The position numbers and the translations under genes were made by a program. Positions 15,994 to 24,707 of a stretch of DNA of 34,371 nt are shown piece by piece. The stretch is from Planctomycetota bacterium (GTDB taxonomy: Bacteria; Planctomycetota; UBA1135; UBA2386): assembly GCA_016794035.1 (NCBI GenBank), contig JAEUHS010000127.1, forward strand, positions 1 to 34,371, read 5' to 3'. Within the stretch, counting starts at the first letter, position 1, and each line of letters starts with the position of its first letter. The notes beneath the pieces are model-generated. The model saw nothing but the letters and a program-made list of their open reading frames with translations, made no database searches and was not told where the DNA came from.

Positions 15994-17655
15994 TCAGCGC
16001 GGCGTGTAGAACTCCTCGCGCCGGTGCTTCGGCAGGTAGAAGTCGATCAGGAACGGGTTCCACGCCCGCTCCTCCTGCGCGAACTGGTCCAGGTCGAGAT
16101 ACAGCGTGGTCAGGTCCAGGAACTCGTCCTGCATGTCGACCGGCTGCACCCGCAGACCGGTGCGCTCCTCGAACGGCACCAGCGGCACGATCTGCCCCTC
16201 GGCCCCGTCGTCCAGGCGCAGCACGATCGACCGCGCGCGCCGCAACAGGTAGACGCGGTTCTCGTCGTTGCGCTTGAACAGCGTCGCCAGGTGGATCGAG
16301 AACACCTCCGACTTGGTCGTCAGCGCCTTCTGGAAGTCGGCCTTGATCTGCGGGTCCGGCAGGTTGGCGAACTCCTCGACCTGCTCGAGGTCCGCGACCG
16401 TGGCGAAGAACTTCAGCTTCTTCTCGCTGCCGAGCCGCAGGTCGCCGAAGTCGGCGAGGTCGGTCGCCGGCACCTGTTCGGCCGCCTTCAACGCCTCCTC
16501 TTCGTCCTCTTCGTTGCGATAGCGGATGATCGCGTCGATCACGCGGTCCGGGATCTTGTCGGCGGGGAACAGGGCGCGCAGCACCGGCCGGGTCGCGGTG
16601 TTGACGTTGATGCGGATGCCGAGGCCGTCGGGCTGCTGCGGCACGTCGTCGGCCGCCGCGCCGCCCGGGCTCTCGCCGGCGGCGTCGGGTGTCGCCGCAT
16701 CGCCGCCGGTCGTCGGCGCCGGGGTCTCGCCGCGCGAGGCCGCGAGCGCGCGCTGACGCGCCACCTTCTCCGGGTCGCCGGGATCGACCTTCAGCGACGT
16801 CCAGATCGTCAGCACCGACTCGAGGCCGAGGTAGACCTTGCCGTCGAGCACCTTGTCGAAGAACAGCTCCTCGCTCACCGACGGCAGCATCATCAGCTCG
16901 TCGAGGTGCATCAGCGCCGTACGATCGCGGTGCTTGTCGTCGTCGGACTTCAGCAGGGGCCGCGGGATCGCCTCCATGTCGGGCCGCTGCACCCACTCGC
17001 GCAGCTCCTGCACGATGCGCTCCGCGTCGCCGATCGGGACGTCGAAGTCGGAGTCCTCGCGCAGCGCGTCGATCAGGCGCACGAGCCGGTCGCGCGAGAA
17101 CTCGGCGAACTTCTCGTCGGGGCTCCACAGCGACAGGATGTTGAACTTCCGGTTCTCGTCCTCGACCCAGACGTAGGTCGTCAGGTCGTTGTCGGCGTGT
17201 CCGACCGGCTGGTACCAGCTGTCGCGGCTGCTGTCGCAGTCCGCGGCCGGATCCGCCTCCGGCTCGCCCTCGGCAGCACCGGCCCCGGTACCGCCCGCGC
17301 CGCCGCCGGGCGCGGACTTGTCGCCGCCAGCGCCGGCGGCGCCGCCCGCCAGCGCGTTGCCGAGCCCGCCGAGCCCGCCGCCGGCACCGTCGGCGGCCGC
17401 GGCCTGGCCGGCGAGGTCGGCCAGCAGCTGGTCGTCCGTCTCGCCGAGCTGGTAGAGCATCTGGTTGCGCATGCGCGCCAGCAGCGCGTCGTTCTCGCCG
17501 GTGGCGCGCACCATGCGGCCGGCGACGACCAGTTCGGCGACCAGGATGTAGAGCAGGATCGAGAAGATCAGGGCCAGCACCAGCGCCACCCCGCCCTCGC
17601 CGGCGTGGCGGCCGGGGCAACGGGCAGGCAGGGACTGGGGAACGGGCGGTGACAT
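15994..17655 (-). CDS. gspK: GspK-like type II secretion minor pseudopilin
   Basis: A 553-residue protein with a type III signal sequence: a short charged leader ending in Gly22 (GRHAGEGG) followed by a hydrophobic helix (VALVLALIFSILLYILVAEL, 23-42). GspK proteins lack the Glu5 of other pilins, as here. The GspK hallmark INVNTATRPVLRALFP (about 348-363) leads into a helix-hairpin-helix-like region (RVIDAIIRYRNEEDEEE). In type II secretion GspK caps the pseudopilus tip together with GspI and GspJ. Members are usually near 320 residues; the extra length includes a Gly/Ala-rich segment (about 80-135) and a Pro/Gly/Asp-rich one (about 310-340). No other pseudopilin gene is adjacent, but a secretin is at 22750-24231. 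It starts 26 bases after the wecB stop. Confidence 0.8.
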   Translation of the reverse strand: MSPPVPQSLPARCPGRHAGEGGVALVLALIFSILLYILVAELVVAGRMVRATGENDALLARMRNQMLYQLGETDDQLLADLAGQAAAADGAGGGLGGLGNALAGGAAGAGGDKSAPGGGAGGTGAGAAEGEPEADPAADCDSSRDSWYQPVGHADNDLTTYVWVEDENRKFNILSLWSPDEKFAEFSRDRLVRLIDALREDSDFDVPIGDAERIVQELREWVQRPDMEAIPRPLLKSDDDKHRDRTALMHLDELMMLPSVSEELFFDKVLDGKVYLGLESVLTIWTSLKVDPGDPEKVARQRALAASRGETPAPTTGGDAATPDAAGESPGGAAADDVPQQPDGLGIRINVNTATRPVLRALFPADKIPDRVIDAIIRYRNEEDEEEALKAAEQVPATDLADFGDLRLGSEKKLKFFATVADLEQVEEFANLPDPQIKADFQKALTTKSEVFSIHLATLFKRNDENRVYLLRRARSIVLRLDDGAEGQIVPLVPFEERTGLRVQPVDMQDEFLDLTTLYLDLDQFAQEERAWNPFLIDFYLPKHRREEFYTPR

Positions 17656-17681
17656 CGCGGCTGGGACCTTGGACCGTGATG

Positions 17682-18794
17682 CTAGCCGGTTCTTCCCGCC
17701 GCGTCGTGCGGTCGCAGCGCCGCGACGATCGCATCGGCGCTGCCACCGGATCCGTAGGGATGCACGACGCGCGCCATCGCCGCGTAGGCCGCGGGATCGT
17801 CGAGCAGCCGCGCGGCGGCCGTCGCGATGCCGTCACCGGCCGTGCCGACCAGGCGGGCGACGCCCGCGGCGATGCCCTCGGGCCGCTCGGTCGCGTCGCG
17901 CAGGATCAGCACCGGCTTGCCCAGCGCCGGGCCTTCCTCCTGCACGCCGCCCGAATCGGTCAGCAGGATGCTGCTCGCCATCATCGCCGCGACCATGTCC
18001 GGGTAGTCCAGGGGGCCGCAGAGCCGCACGTTCGGGCAGGTGCCGAGGCGCTGCTCGACCACGCGGCGCACCTCCGGATTGGGGTGCAGCGGCCACAGGA
18101 TCTCGACGTCGGCGCGCGCGGCCAGCTGCGCCATGCCGTCGCAGACGTCGCGCAGCGGCGCGCCGAGATTCTCCCGGCGATGCGCCGTGACGACCAGCAG
18201 ACGGCGGCCCGCACCGGGCCGGAACTGCGCCTGGTCGACCCGCACCGTCGCCCACTGCAGCGCATCGATGCCGGTGTTGCCGACCACGTGCACGGTCGCG
18301 TCGGCGATGCCTTCGCGCAGCAGGTTCGTGCGCGCCGTGGCCGTCGGCGCGAAGTGCAGGTCGGCGAGTTGCGCGACCAGGCGGCGGTTGGCCTCCTCGG
18401 GGAACGGATTGCCGCGGTCGCTGGTGCGCAGACCGGCCTCGACGTGGGCGACCGGGATGCCGCGGTAGAACGCGCCGAGCGCGGCCGCGAACACGGTCGT
18501 GGTGTCGCCTTCGACCAGCACGAGGTCGGGCCGTTCCTCGGCCAGCACCGGGTCGATCGCCGCCACCGAACGCGAGGTCAGGTCGACCAGCGACTGCGAC
18601 CGGCGCATCAGGTCGAGATCCCGATCCGGCACCACGCCGAAGAACGCCAGCGTGCGGTCGAGCAACTCGCGATGCTGGGCCGTCGCCAGCACGCGGCAGT
18701 CGGCCCACGGCGCCGCGCGCAGCGCCCGGACGACCGGCGCGAGCTTGACGGCTTCGGGCCGCGTGCCGATCACAACCAGGATGCGTCGCTGCAT
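17682..18794 (-). CDS. wecB: UDP-N-acetylglucosamine 2-epimerase (non-hydrolysing)
   Basis: A 370-residue cytoplasmic enzyme of the GT-B fold that interconverts UDP-GlcNAc and UDP-ManNAc. Visible signatures: RILVVIGTRPEAVKLAPVV at the N-terminus; Asp97 in EGDTTTVF; Glu119 in HVEAGLRT; Glu133 in NPFPEEANRR; His205 in TAHRRENLG; and the UDP-binding LTDSGGVQEEGPALGKPV and RDATERPEG. These correspond to the catalytic Asp, Glu, Glu and His of the E. coli enzyme. The ATG at 18794 places the first strand at the usual position; 13 residues upstream in frame look untranslated. With the WbpA-like dehydrogenase at 10024-11370 it could provide UDP-ManNAc- or uronic-acid sugars for surface glycans. A close homologue (the WbpI type acting on acetylated uronic acids) is possible. 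Confidence 0.88.
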   Translation of the reverse strand: MQRRILVVIGTRPEAVKLAPVVRALRAAPWADCRVLATAQHRELLDRTLAFFGVVPDRDLDLMRRSQSLVDLTSRSVAAIDPVLAEERPDLVLVEGDTTTVFAAALGAFYRGIPVAHVEAGLRTSDRGNPFPEEANRRLVAQLADLHFAPTATARTNLLREGIADATVHVVGNTGIDALQWATVRVDQAQFRPGAGRRLLVVTAHRRENLGAPLRDVCDGMAQLAARADVEILWPLHPNPEVRRVVEQRLGTCPNVRLCGPLDYPDMVAAMMASSILLTDSGGVQEEGPALGKPVLILRDATERPEGIAAGVARLVGTAGDGIATAAARLLDDPAAYAAMARVVHPYGSGGSADAIVAALRPHDAAGRTG

Positions 18795-18842
18795 GGCCCG
18801 CCGCGATTCTGACGCGCGGCCGGCGATGCGCAACGCGACGCG

Positions 18843-21800
18843 TCAGAAAGCGATCGTCGCGGTCTCGCCGGCGACCACGTCGACGTCGCGCGGCGGTTCC
18901 GCCTCGCCGTTCGGCGTGCGCAGCGTCACCCGCCAGCGACCGGCCCGCAGCCCGTCGAGCGTGCCGGCGCCGTTGCGCAGCATCTGCACCACCGGCTTGG
19001 CGTCCTTGTCGACGTTGCCGGCCGCGTCGAGCGGCGACGCCGTGGCGAACACGAACGGCGTCTTCGTCGCCATCGTCACCTTGATGCGGCCCGCCTGCCG
19101 CAGCTGCAGGTCGACGCCGTCCCGGGCGCCGCCGGCCTCGACCTCGAACGCAGCCGACTGCGCGGGCGCGTGCCCCTTCGCGGTGGCTCGCACCTGCAGG
19201 CTCGTGCCGGCCTGCACGCCGCGCAGTTCGTAGCGACCGTTCGCGTCGCTCTTCGCCGACTTGCCGCCGGTCCCGCCACCCAGCATCTCGAGTCCGCCGG
19301 GCACCATGTCCTCGACGAGGCCCATCGGATCCGGCGCGCCTTCGACCGCAGCACGCACCGGCACGACGCGCACCGTGGCGCCGGCGAGCGGCTGGCCGTC
19401 GGCGCCGCGCACCACGCCGCGCACGGTCGACACGTCGAGGTCGACGTCGAACACGTTGTCGGTGCCGAGCAGCTGCACGGCGACCAGCGCCGGCATGGAG
19501 CGCCCGCTGGCCGTGATGCGCAGCCGGTGTGAACCCTCGGGCAGTTCGCGCAGCTGGTAGCTGCCGTCGTCGCCGCTGCGCGTCGACCGACCGCTGCCGC
19601 CGCGACCGCCGAAATCGGCCATCATCTCGGCGAGATCGCCGCCGGCACCGTTGCTCTCGGCCCCCTTGAGGAACGTGATCCGCGCACCCGCCAGCGGCAG
19701 ACCGTTCTCACGCACGACGCCGCGCAGCCCGGCGGTCGCGGCCTTCACCAGTTGCAGCGGCACGGTGGCGCCGTCCTCGACCTCGACGCGCTGCCAGCCG
19801 GCCTCGGCGGCGCCGGGCTGTCCGGTCGCGATCTCCATCGTCATCGTCAGGAACGCCGGCCCGCCGGCGCGGTCGCCGATACGGAACTGGTGTGTGCCGG
19901 GCGCCAGCCGTTCGAACGTCGCCACGCCGGCGTCGCTGCCGGTCTTGTCGTCACGCGCCCCGTCGGGTGCGCGGTGCTCGATGCGCTGCCCAGGCGCCAC
20001 CGCGCCCTCGGCGTCCACCGCGGTGACCTCGACGGTGCCACCGTGCAGCAGACGAACGACGTACTGCCCGCCGGCGAGCCCGTCGAGAGTCAGCGGCTGG
20101 CTCTCGTGGCGCGCGTAGGCGTTGCTGGTGACGGTCACGACGAACGGCTTGTCGACCGGCGCGTTGAGCATGCAGCGACCGTCGTCGCCGGTCCTGCCCG
20201 CCGACGCGCCGCCGCCGCCGCCCATGCGGTCGGCGAAGAAGCCGAACTGCACCTCGGCCGAGACCGCCTGCGGGTCGTCCGATTCCCGTTCCCGCACCCG
20301 CACCGAGGCGCCCGCGATCGGCGTGCCGTCGCCGCTGGCCAGCACCTGCACGTGCAGCACCGGCACCGGGGCGAGCCGCACGATGCCGAGGTCGAGGTCG
20401 CCGCTGCGCGGCAGCACGATGTCCTTGCGCTCGAACCGTGCGAAGCCGATCGCGTCGACGGTCAGCGTCAACGTCTGCTTGTCCTTCGGCCGCAGGTTCT
20501 GGATCACGACCCGGCCGTCGGCATGGTCGGCGGCCCGCCCTCGGCGGGCCATCGCCTGGCCCATCAGCTCCTCCATGCCGCCGCCGCCGCGCAGGAGGTG
20601 GTTGACCCACAGACGCTCGACCGGTGCACCATCGGCGCCGACGACCTGGAACGTCACCGCGATGCCGGGATCGTAGCGCAGTTCGATGCCCTCGATCGGC
20701 GTCGTGACCTCGAGGCGCTGCGTGCACGCGGCATTGCCGAGCATGCCGCGCCCGGTCTGCGTCGCCCAGACGCGGTAGGCGCGGCCGATGCGCAGGCCGC
20801 GCAGCTCGAACGCGCCGTCGGCCCCGACCGCGGTCGAGCGCTCGCCGAAGCCGCCCATGTCGTCGAACACGTCGGCGCCGCCGAAGAACGCGAACGGTCC
20901 CTCCGGCGCGCCCGCCGGCGCCGGGTCGCGACGCAGGCCGACGGCGACACGCAGCGACTTCGTGCCTGCGGGCACATCGACGACGCGGCCCCGGATCGTG
21001 GCGCCCGGCTCGAGCACCAGCACCAGGTCGCGCAGGGCGGCACCCGCGGCGACCGTCAGCCCCGCCTGGCGCGTGAACGGATGCTCGGGATGGCGCGCGC
21101 GCAGCGTGAACTCGCCCGGCCCCAGGTGGGACAGTTCGAAGCGACCTTCGGCGTCGGTGCGGGCCCGCTCGCCGAGCCAGCTGTCCGCGTCGTCGCTGCC
21201 CGGGAACTCGATGTCGACGCCGCTCATCCACTCGGCACCCACACCGCCCGGTTCGCGCAGCACGATCGCGTCGGCGATGCCCGTGCCGGCGCGGTCGACG
21301 ACCCGACCGGTGACGATGGCGCCGCGTTCCAGCTGCAGCACACCGACGTCGAGCTCACCCGCCGTCGGGCGCGCGACGTTGCGGTCGAGCACCTGGTGAC
21401 CGCGCGCCTCGACGCGCAGCGACACCATGCCGCCGCGGTCGGGGACCGCGAGACGGAACGCGCCATCCGCATCGGTCGTCGTGTCGCGACCTTCGCGCCG
21501 GGCCGCGCGCACGCGCGCGATCGCGCCCTCGGGATCGTTCGCCATCGCCTCGAACATGTCGCCGTCGAACGCCTCGGCACCGAACGGGGAACCGCGCACG
21601 TCGCGCACCACCGCGCCAGCGACCGGCTGACCGCGATCGTCGACGACCCGGCCCAGCAGCGCCGCCTCGACCACGGGCGCGGCCGACGCGGCCTCGACGC
21701 GCGAGGTCGCATCGGCGGCCGGCTCCGGGCTCGCGGTCGGCGCCAGCGACCCGGCCGCCGGGTCCGCGGCGGTCGGCAGCGCGCCCGGCTGCGCCGATCC

Positions 21801-21911
21801 CGGCTGGGTCGGCAGATCGAGCCGGGCGTCGCCGCGCGAGACGAACCAGACGGCGGTGGCAGCGGCCACCACGAGCAGGACGACGATGGCGAGAGGACGA
21901 TTCGCTTGCAT
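18843..21911 (-). CDS. Large membrane-anchored protein with carboxypeptidase-regulatory-like domains
   Basis: A 1,022-residue protein. The ATG at 21911 has GGAG eight bases upstream and gives an N-terminal anchor (PLAIVVLLVVAAATAVWFV, about 6-24), then an Ala/Pro-rich linker (about 30-75). About nine beta-sandwich units follow, each with 'V.D..G.P..GA.V.V' and 'T.A.G.F.L..L..G.Y.L.A', for example GRVVDDRGQPVAGAVVRDVR, RTDAEGRFELSHLGPGEFTL and SDANGRYELRGVQAGTSLQV. Two Gly-rich loops (MGGGGGASAGRTG; FGGRGGSGRSTRSG) interrupt the units. No enzyme motif is present. It is probably an extracytoplasmic scaffold or adhesin-like protein, of the same design as 3955-6147 but longer. It is the first gene of the minus-strand series with wecB 48 bases downstream. 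Confidence 0.75.
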   Translation of the reverse strand: MQANRPLAIVVLLVVAAATAVWFVSRGDARLDLPTQPGSAQPGALPTAADPAAGSLAPTASPEPAADATSRVEAASAAPVVEAALLGRVVDDRGQPVAGAVVRDVRGSPFGAEAFDGDMFEAMANDPEGAIARVRAARREGRDTTTDADGAFRLAVPDRGGMVSLRVEARGHQVLDRNVARPTAGELDVGVLQLERGAIVTGRVVDRAGTGIADAIVLREPGGVGAEWMSGVDIEFPGSDDADSWLGERARTDAEGRFELSHLGPGEFTLRARHPEHPFTRQAGLTVAAGAALRDLVLVLEPGATIRGRVVDVPAGTKSLRVAVGLRRDPAPAGAPEGPFAFFGGADVFDDMGGFGERSTAVGADGAFELRGLRIGRAYRVWATQTGRGMLGNAACTQRLEVTTPIEGIELRYDPGIAVTFQVVGADGAPVERLWVNHLLRGGGGMEELMGQAMARRGRAADHADGRVVIQNLRPKDKQTLTLTVDAIGFARFERKDIVLPRSGDLDLGIVRLAPVPVLHVQVLASGDGTPIAGASVRVRERESDDPQAVSAEVQFGFFADRMGGGGGASAGRTGDDGRCMLNAPVDKPFVVTVTSNAYARHESQPLTLDGLAGGQYVVRLLHGGTVEVTAVDAEGAVAPGQRIEHRAPDGARDDKTGSDAGVATFERLAPGTHQFRIGDRAGGPAFLTMTMEIATGQPGAAEAGWQRVEVEDGATVPLQLVKAATAGLRGVVRENGLPLAGARITFLKGAESNGAGGDLAEMMADFGGRGGSGRSTRSGDDGSYQLRELPEGSHRLRITASGRSMPALVAVQLLGTDNVFDVDLDVSTVRGVVRGADGQPLAGATVRVVPVRAAVEGAPDPMGLVEDMVPGGLEMLGGGTGGKSAKSDANGRYELRGVQAGTSLQVRATAKGHAPAQSAAFEVEAGGARDGVDLQLRQAGRIKVTMATKTPFVFATASPLDAAGNVDKDAKPVVQMLRNGAGTLDGLRAGRWRVTLRTPNGEAEPPRDVDVVAGETATIAF

Positions 21912-22055
21912 GGTTCGGACTCCGCAGTTGCCGCCGTTGACCGGGCGGGGACCGCCGACCTTCGATTCTCGCCATCGTGGCCCGCTGCGGCGACCATGCA
22001 ACGCATCTGCCCGGCCGGCCCGGGCGAAAGCCCCGGACCTCCCGGACCAAACGCC
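21912..22055. promoter_or_regulatory. Divergent intergenic region
   Basis: This 144-base gap holds the promoters of two divergent genes. A small hairpin with a GAAA tetraloop (GGGC-GAAA-GCCC, about 22020-22033) lies 20 bases before the peroxidase ATG. No clear promoter boxes are seen. Confidence 0.25.
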
Positions 22056-22649
22056 ATGCATCGACCCCTCCTCCCCACAGCCGCGCTGCTGTTCGCCTTC
22101 GCTGCCTGCACGGGCAATGCGAACCCGCCGGCTGCTCCCGCTTCCCCCGCCAACCCGGACGCGCCGCCGATGAACCTCTACTCCCTGCAGACCGAAGCCC
22201 TGGACGGCAAGCCCGTCGACCTCGCCGCCTACCAGGGCAAGGTCACGCTCGTGGTCAACGTCGCCAGCGAGTGTGGCTTCACGCCGCAGTATGCGGGCCT
22301 GCAGCAACTGCACCGCGAGTTCGCAGGCCGCGGCTTCGCCGTGCTCGGCTTCCCGAGCAACGACTTCGGCGGCCAGGAGCCCGGCACCGCGGACCAGATC
22401 CGCAGCTTCTGCACCACCAAGTACGGCGTCGACTTCCCGCTGTTCACCAAGGTCCGCACCAAGGCCGGCGACGGTCAGAGCCCCGTCTACCGGCTGCTCG
22501 GCGAAGCGACCGGCTCGCTGCCGAGCTGGAACTTCGGCAAGTATCTGGTCGGCAAGGACGGCAGGCCGCTGCAGTTCTTCGGCTCCCGCACCGCGCCCGA
22601 CGCGGCCGAACTGCGCAGCGCGATCGAGCAGGCGCTCGCCGCGGGGTGA
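22056..22649 (+). CDS. Lipoprotein glutathione-peroxidase-family (thioredoxin-dependent type) peroxidase
   Basis: A 197-residue peroxidase of the thioredoxin fold. An N-terminal lipobox (LLFAFAACTG) suggests an exported, lipid-anchored form, which is unusual for a family that is mostly cytoplasmic. The peroxidatic Cys73 is in NVASECGFTPQY (Cys, not selenocysteine), with the tetrad partners in FGGQEPG and WNFGKYLV. Cys119 in SFCTTKYGV lies exactly 46 residues later, the same spacing as Cys36-Cys82 of yeast Gpx3, so a disulfide mechanism recycled by a thioredoxin-like partner is expected. The middle Cys of that family is Ser101 (FPSND). It reduces hydrogen peroxide or lipid peroxides, presumably in the periplasm. 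The ATG at 22056 was chosen to keep the signal. Confidence 0.85.
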   Translation: MHRPLLPTAALLFAFAACTGNANPPAAPASPANPDAPPMNLYSLQTEALDGKPVDLAAYQGKVTLVVNVASECGFTPQYAGLQQLHREFAGRGFAVLGFPSNDFGGQEPGTADQIRSFCTTKYGVDFPLFTKVRTKAGDGQSPVYRLLGEATGSLPSWNFGKYLVGKDGRPLQFFGSRTAPDAAELRSAIEQALAAG

Positions 22650-22749
22650 CGCCGCGCGGACTCCGGTCCGACCGGCGCGAACCGACCCGGGGCGTCGCCG
22701 ACGTCCTGCCAGCGGCCGGCGCCGGTTCGCGCCGCCGGCGCGACCTGAC
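22650..22749. other. Convergent intergenic region, GC-rich hairpin
   Basis: A 100-base gap between the stops of the peroxidase and secretin genes. A CGGCGC-CGGTTC-GCGCCG hairpin (about 22718-22735) could terminate transcription from both sides. Nothing else is seen. Confidence 0.3.
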
Positions 22750-24231
22750 TCAGAACGACGTCGGCGAGCCGCGGTCGGTGACGATGCGCGGCCGGATGTG
22801 GAACTCGACCGTGGTCTGGTTGCGCGTCGTCGACGTCGAACGGAACAGGAACCCGAGGATCGGGATGTCGCCGAGCAGCGGCACCTTGGTCTCGCTCTCG
22901 AACTTCGTCTCCGACTTCAGGCCGCCGATCACCAGCGTATGGTCGTCCTTCAGGTAGACCGTGGTCACCGCGGTGCGCGTGCTGGTGATCGGCGTGCTGA
23001 CCGGCTTGGTGTCGGCGAAGCCCGTCACGGCCGACACGTCGGCGTAGATCTGCAGGATCACCGAGTCGGTGCCGGCGATCACCGGGATGATGTTCATCTT
23101 CACGCCGACCGGCTTGAACTCGATGTCGGTCGCGACCTCGGTGCCGAGCTGGTTGATCTTGGCGCGCGGGAACGGGAAGTTCGTCAGCGTCGAGATCGAC
23201 GCGACGCCGCCGTTGCGCACCACGAGCTTCGGTGAGCTGGTGATGTCGGCCAGGTTGTTGGCCTCGAGCGCTTCGAGCACCATGTTCAGCTCCCAGCTGT
23301 CGTGGATGCCGCCGAGCGTGAACAGGCCGACGTCGGTCACCGGCGACGCGCCGACGGTCGGCTGGCGCAGCGGGAAGATCGACGTGTAGGAGCGCACCAG
23401 CTGGCTGCTGCTGAGGTTGTTCAGCACCGGCAGGGTCGCGTTGCCGGCGGTGACCCCGCTGACACCGAACGCCAGCGCGTCCGCGGTCTGATACTCGACG
23501 ACCTGCACGGTGATCTCGATCTGCGGGATGCTGCTGTAGAACAGGTCCAGCGCGGCCTCGAACGCCGCCAGCGCGGCCGGCTGCGCGGTCACCAGCGCGA
23601 GCGCGACGGTCGGCGACGTGTTGATGTCGACCGGCAGCGGCGCGCCGCGCACGGCGCCGGGCTGATTCGGCGCCGGCGGGTCGACGAGGATGGCGCCGGT
23701 CAGGATCTCGAAGTCCGGCACGTAGGTGATCTCCACCTCGTGATGGCCGAGCATGCGGCCGAGGATGCTGTGCGCCTCGGGGCCACCGATCCGGGTTCCG
23801 GGCAGCGGGATCGCCTCGGGCGCGGGACCGCGCGGCGCCGGCCGCTTCTCCGGCGAGATCTCGGCGATCAGCTTCAGGAACGTCGACCCGAGTTCACCGG
23901 CGAGGAAGTACTGCTTCGTCAGGCGGCCGTCGACGCCGATCAACACGCTGCTGCCGAACTGCAGCCGCAGCCGCGCATCGCGCTGCTCGGACGTCTCGGT
24001 CGGATCCTGCGGACCGTCCGCGACGATGCGTTCGGCGCCGGCGCCGGCGCCGAGGCCCCAGGTCAGCGGACCGCGGGTCGCCGCGCCGGGCGCCGAGGAC
24101 GCCGCGACCGATGCTTCGACGGCGCGCGGATCGGCGCGGCGCGGTTCGCCGGTGGCGACACATGCGGCCCCGGCCGCGGCGAGCAGCAGATACTGCGCGG
24201 TGCACCCGACACGACGGACAGCTGGTGGCAC
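22750..24231 (-). CDS. Secretin-family protein (GspD/PilQ-like), short N-terminal region
   Basis: About 493 residues from the GTG at 24231, which gives a short basic N-region and a hydrophobic signal (AQYLLLAAAGAACVA) with a possible lipobox Cys. A GTG at 24327 overlaps the upstream stop as GTGA and would add 32 Arg-rich residues, so the start is uncertain. After a region of about 170 residues comes an N1-like unit (PAALAAFEAALDLFYSSIPQ, then IEITVQVVEYQ). The secretin domain follows, ending in the family signature around VPLLGDIPILGFLFRSTSTT and a final IRPRIV strand. Secretins form the outer-membrane ring of type II secretion, pilus and related systems. This one is short and lacks repeated N-domains, so it may serve a reduced or atypical export system. 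Confidence 0.8.
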   Translation of the reverse strand: MPPAVRRVGCTAQYLLLAAAGAACVATGEPRRADPRAVEASVAASSAPGAATRGPLTWGLGAGAGAERIVADGPQDPTETSEQRDARLRLQFGSSVLIGVDGRLTKQYFLAGELGSTFLKLIAEISPEKRPAPRGPAPEAIPLPGTRIGGPEAHSILGRMLGHHEVEITYVPDFEILTGAILVDPPAPNQPGAVRGAPLPVDINTSPTVALALVTAQPAALAAFEAALDLFYSSIPQIEITVQVVEYQTADALAFGVSGVTAGNATLPVLNNLSSSQLVRSYTSIFPLRQPTVGASPVTDVGLFTLGGIHDSWELNMVLEALEANNLADITSSPKLVVRNGGVASISTLTNFPFPRAKINQLGTEVATDIEFKPVGVKMNIIPVIAGTDSVILQIYADVSAVTGFADTKPVSTPITSTRTAVTTVYLKDDHTLVIGGLKSETKFESETKVPLLGDIPILGFLFRSTSTTRNQTTVEFHIRPRIVTDRGSPTSF

Positions 24232-24323
24232 GGAGGGGGATTCTGCGCCGGGGGGTGGCGCGTGGCGACGACTTTGTGTGGGCCGGAGCAGGTTCCGCCG
24301 GGCGCGGCGCCGGCGACCGCGGC

Positions 24324-24707
24324 TCACAGCTGGGCGATCACCTTGTCGGTGAGATCGACGACGTCATGGCCCTGCTGGTCGGCGATGTCGCCCTTGCGCG
24401 CGACCATGTCGCGGCCCTCCGCGGTCGCCGCGGCCTTGACCGCGTCGCGGATCTTGCCGTTCATCTGCGCGATCAGCTGCTTGCCCTGCGCGGAGTCGGG
24501 ATCGATGCCGTCGGCCTGGATCTTCTGCCATTCGCGGGTCGCCTCGCGCACCTTCGCTTCCTGGATGGTCGCGGGCGCGCTCGTATTGCTCGCGCTGCCA
24601 TGGAAGACCACCGCCCCCCGTTTGAGAGTCACCTGGCAGACCAGCGAGGCGGCCAGACAAAGGCTGACGAACAACGAACGGAGCACCGGGGCTGGCTGAA
24701 GGCTCAT
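24324..24707 (-). CDS. Small exported OmpH/Skp-like protein
   Basis: 127 residues from the ATG at 24707. A signal peptide (VLRSLFVSLCLAASLVCQ) is followed by a strand (VTLKRGAVVFHG) and a charged helical stretch (EAKVREATREWQKIQADG, then KQLIAQMNGKIRDAVKAAA). The tail VVDLTDKVIAQL resembles the end of OmpH/Skp periplasmic chaperones ('DITDEVI.AL'). Skp normally has about 160 residues and forms a trimer with long coiled tentacles; here the helical part is shorter, so it is at most a reduced relative. Its TGA overlaps an alternative GTG start of the secretin gene, suggesting one transcript and a possible role in secretin assembly (inference). No Shine-Dalgarno site precedes the ATG. Confidence 0.55.
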   Translation of the reverse strand: MSLQPAPVLRSLFVSLCLAASLVCQVTLKRGAVVFHGSASNTSAPATIQEAKVREATREWQKIQADGIDPDSAQGKQLIAQMNGKIRDAVKAAATAEGRDMVARKGDIADQQGHDVVDLTDKVIAQL

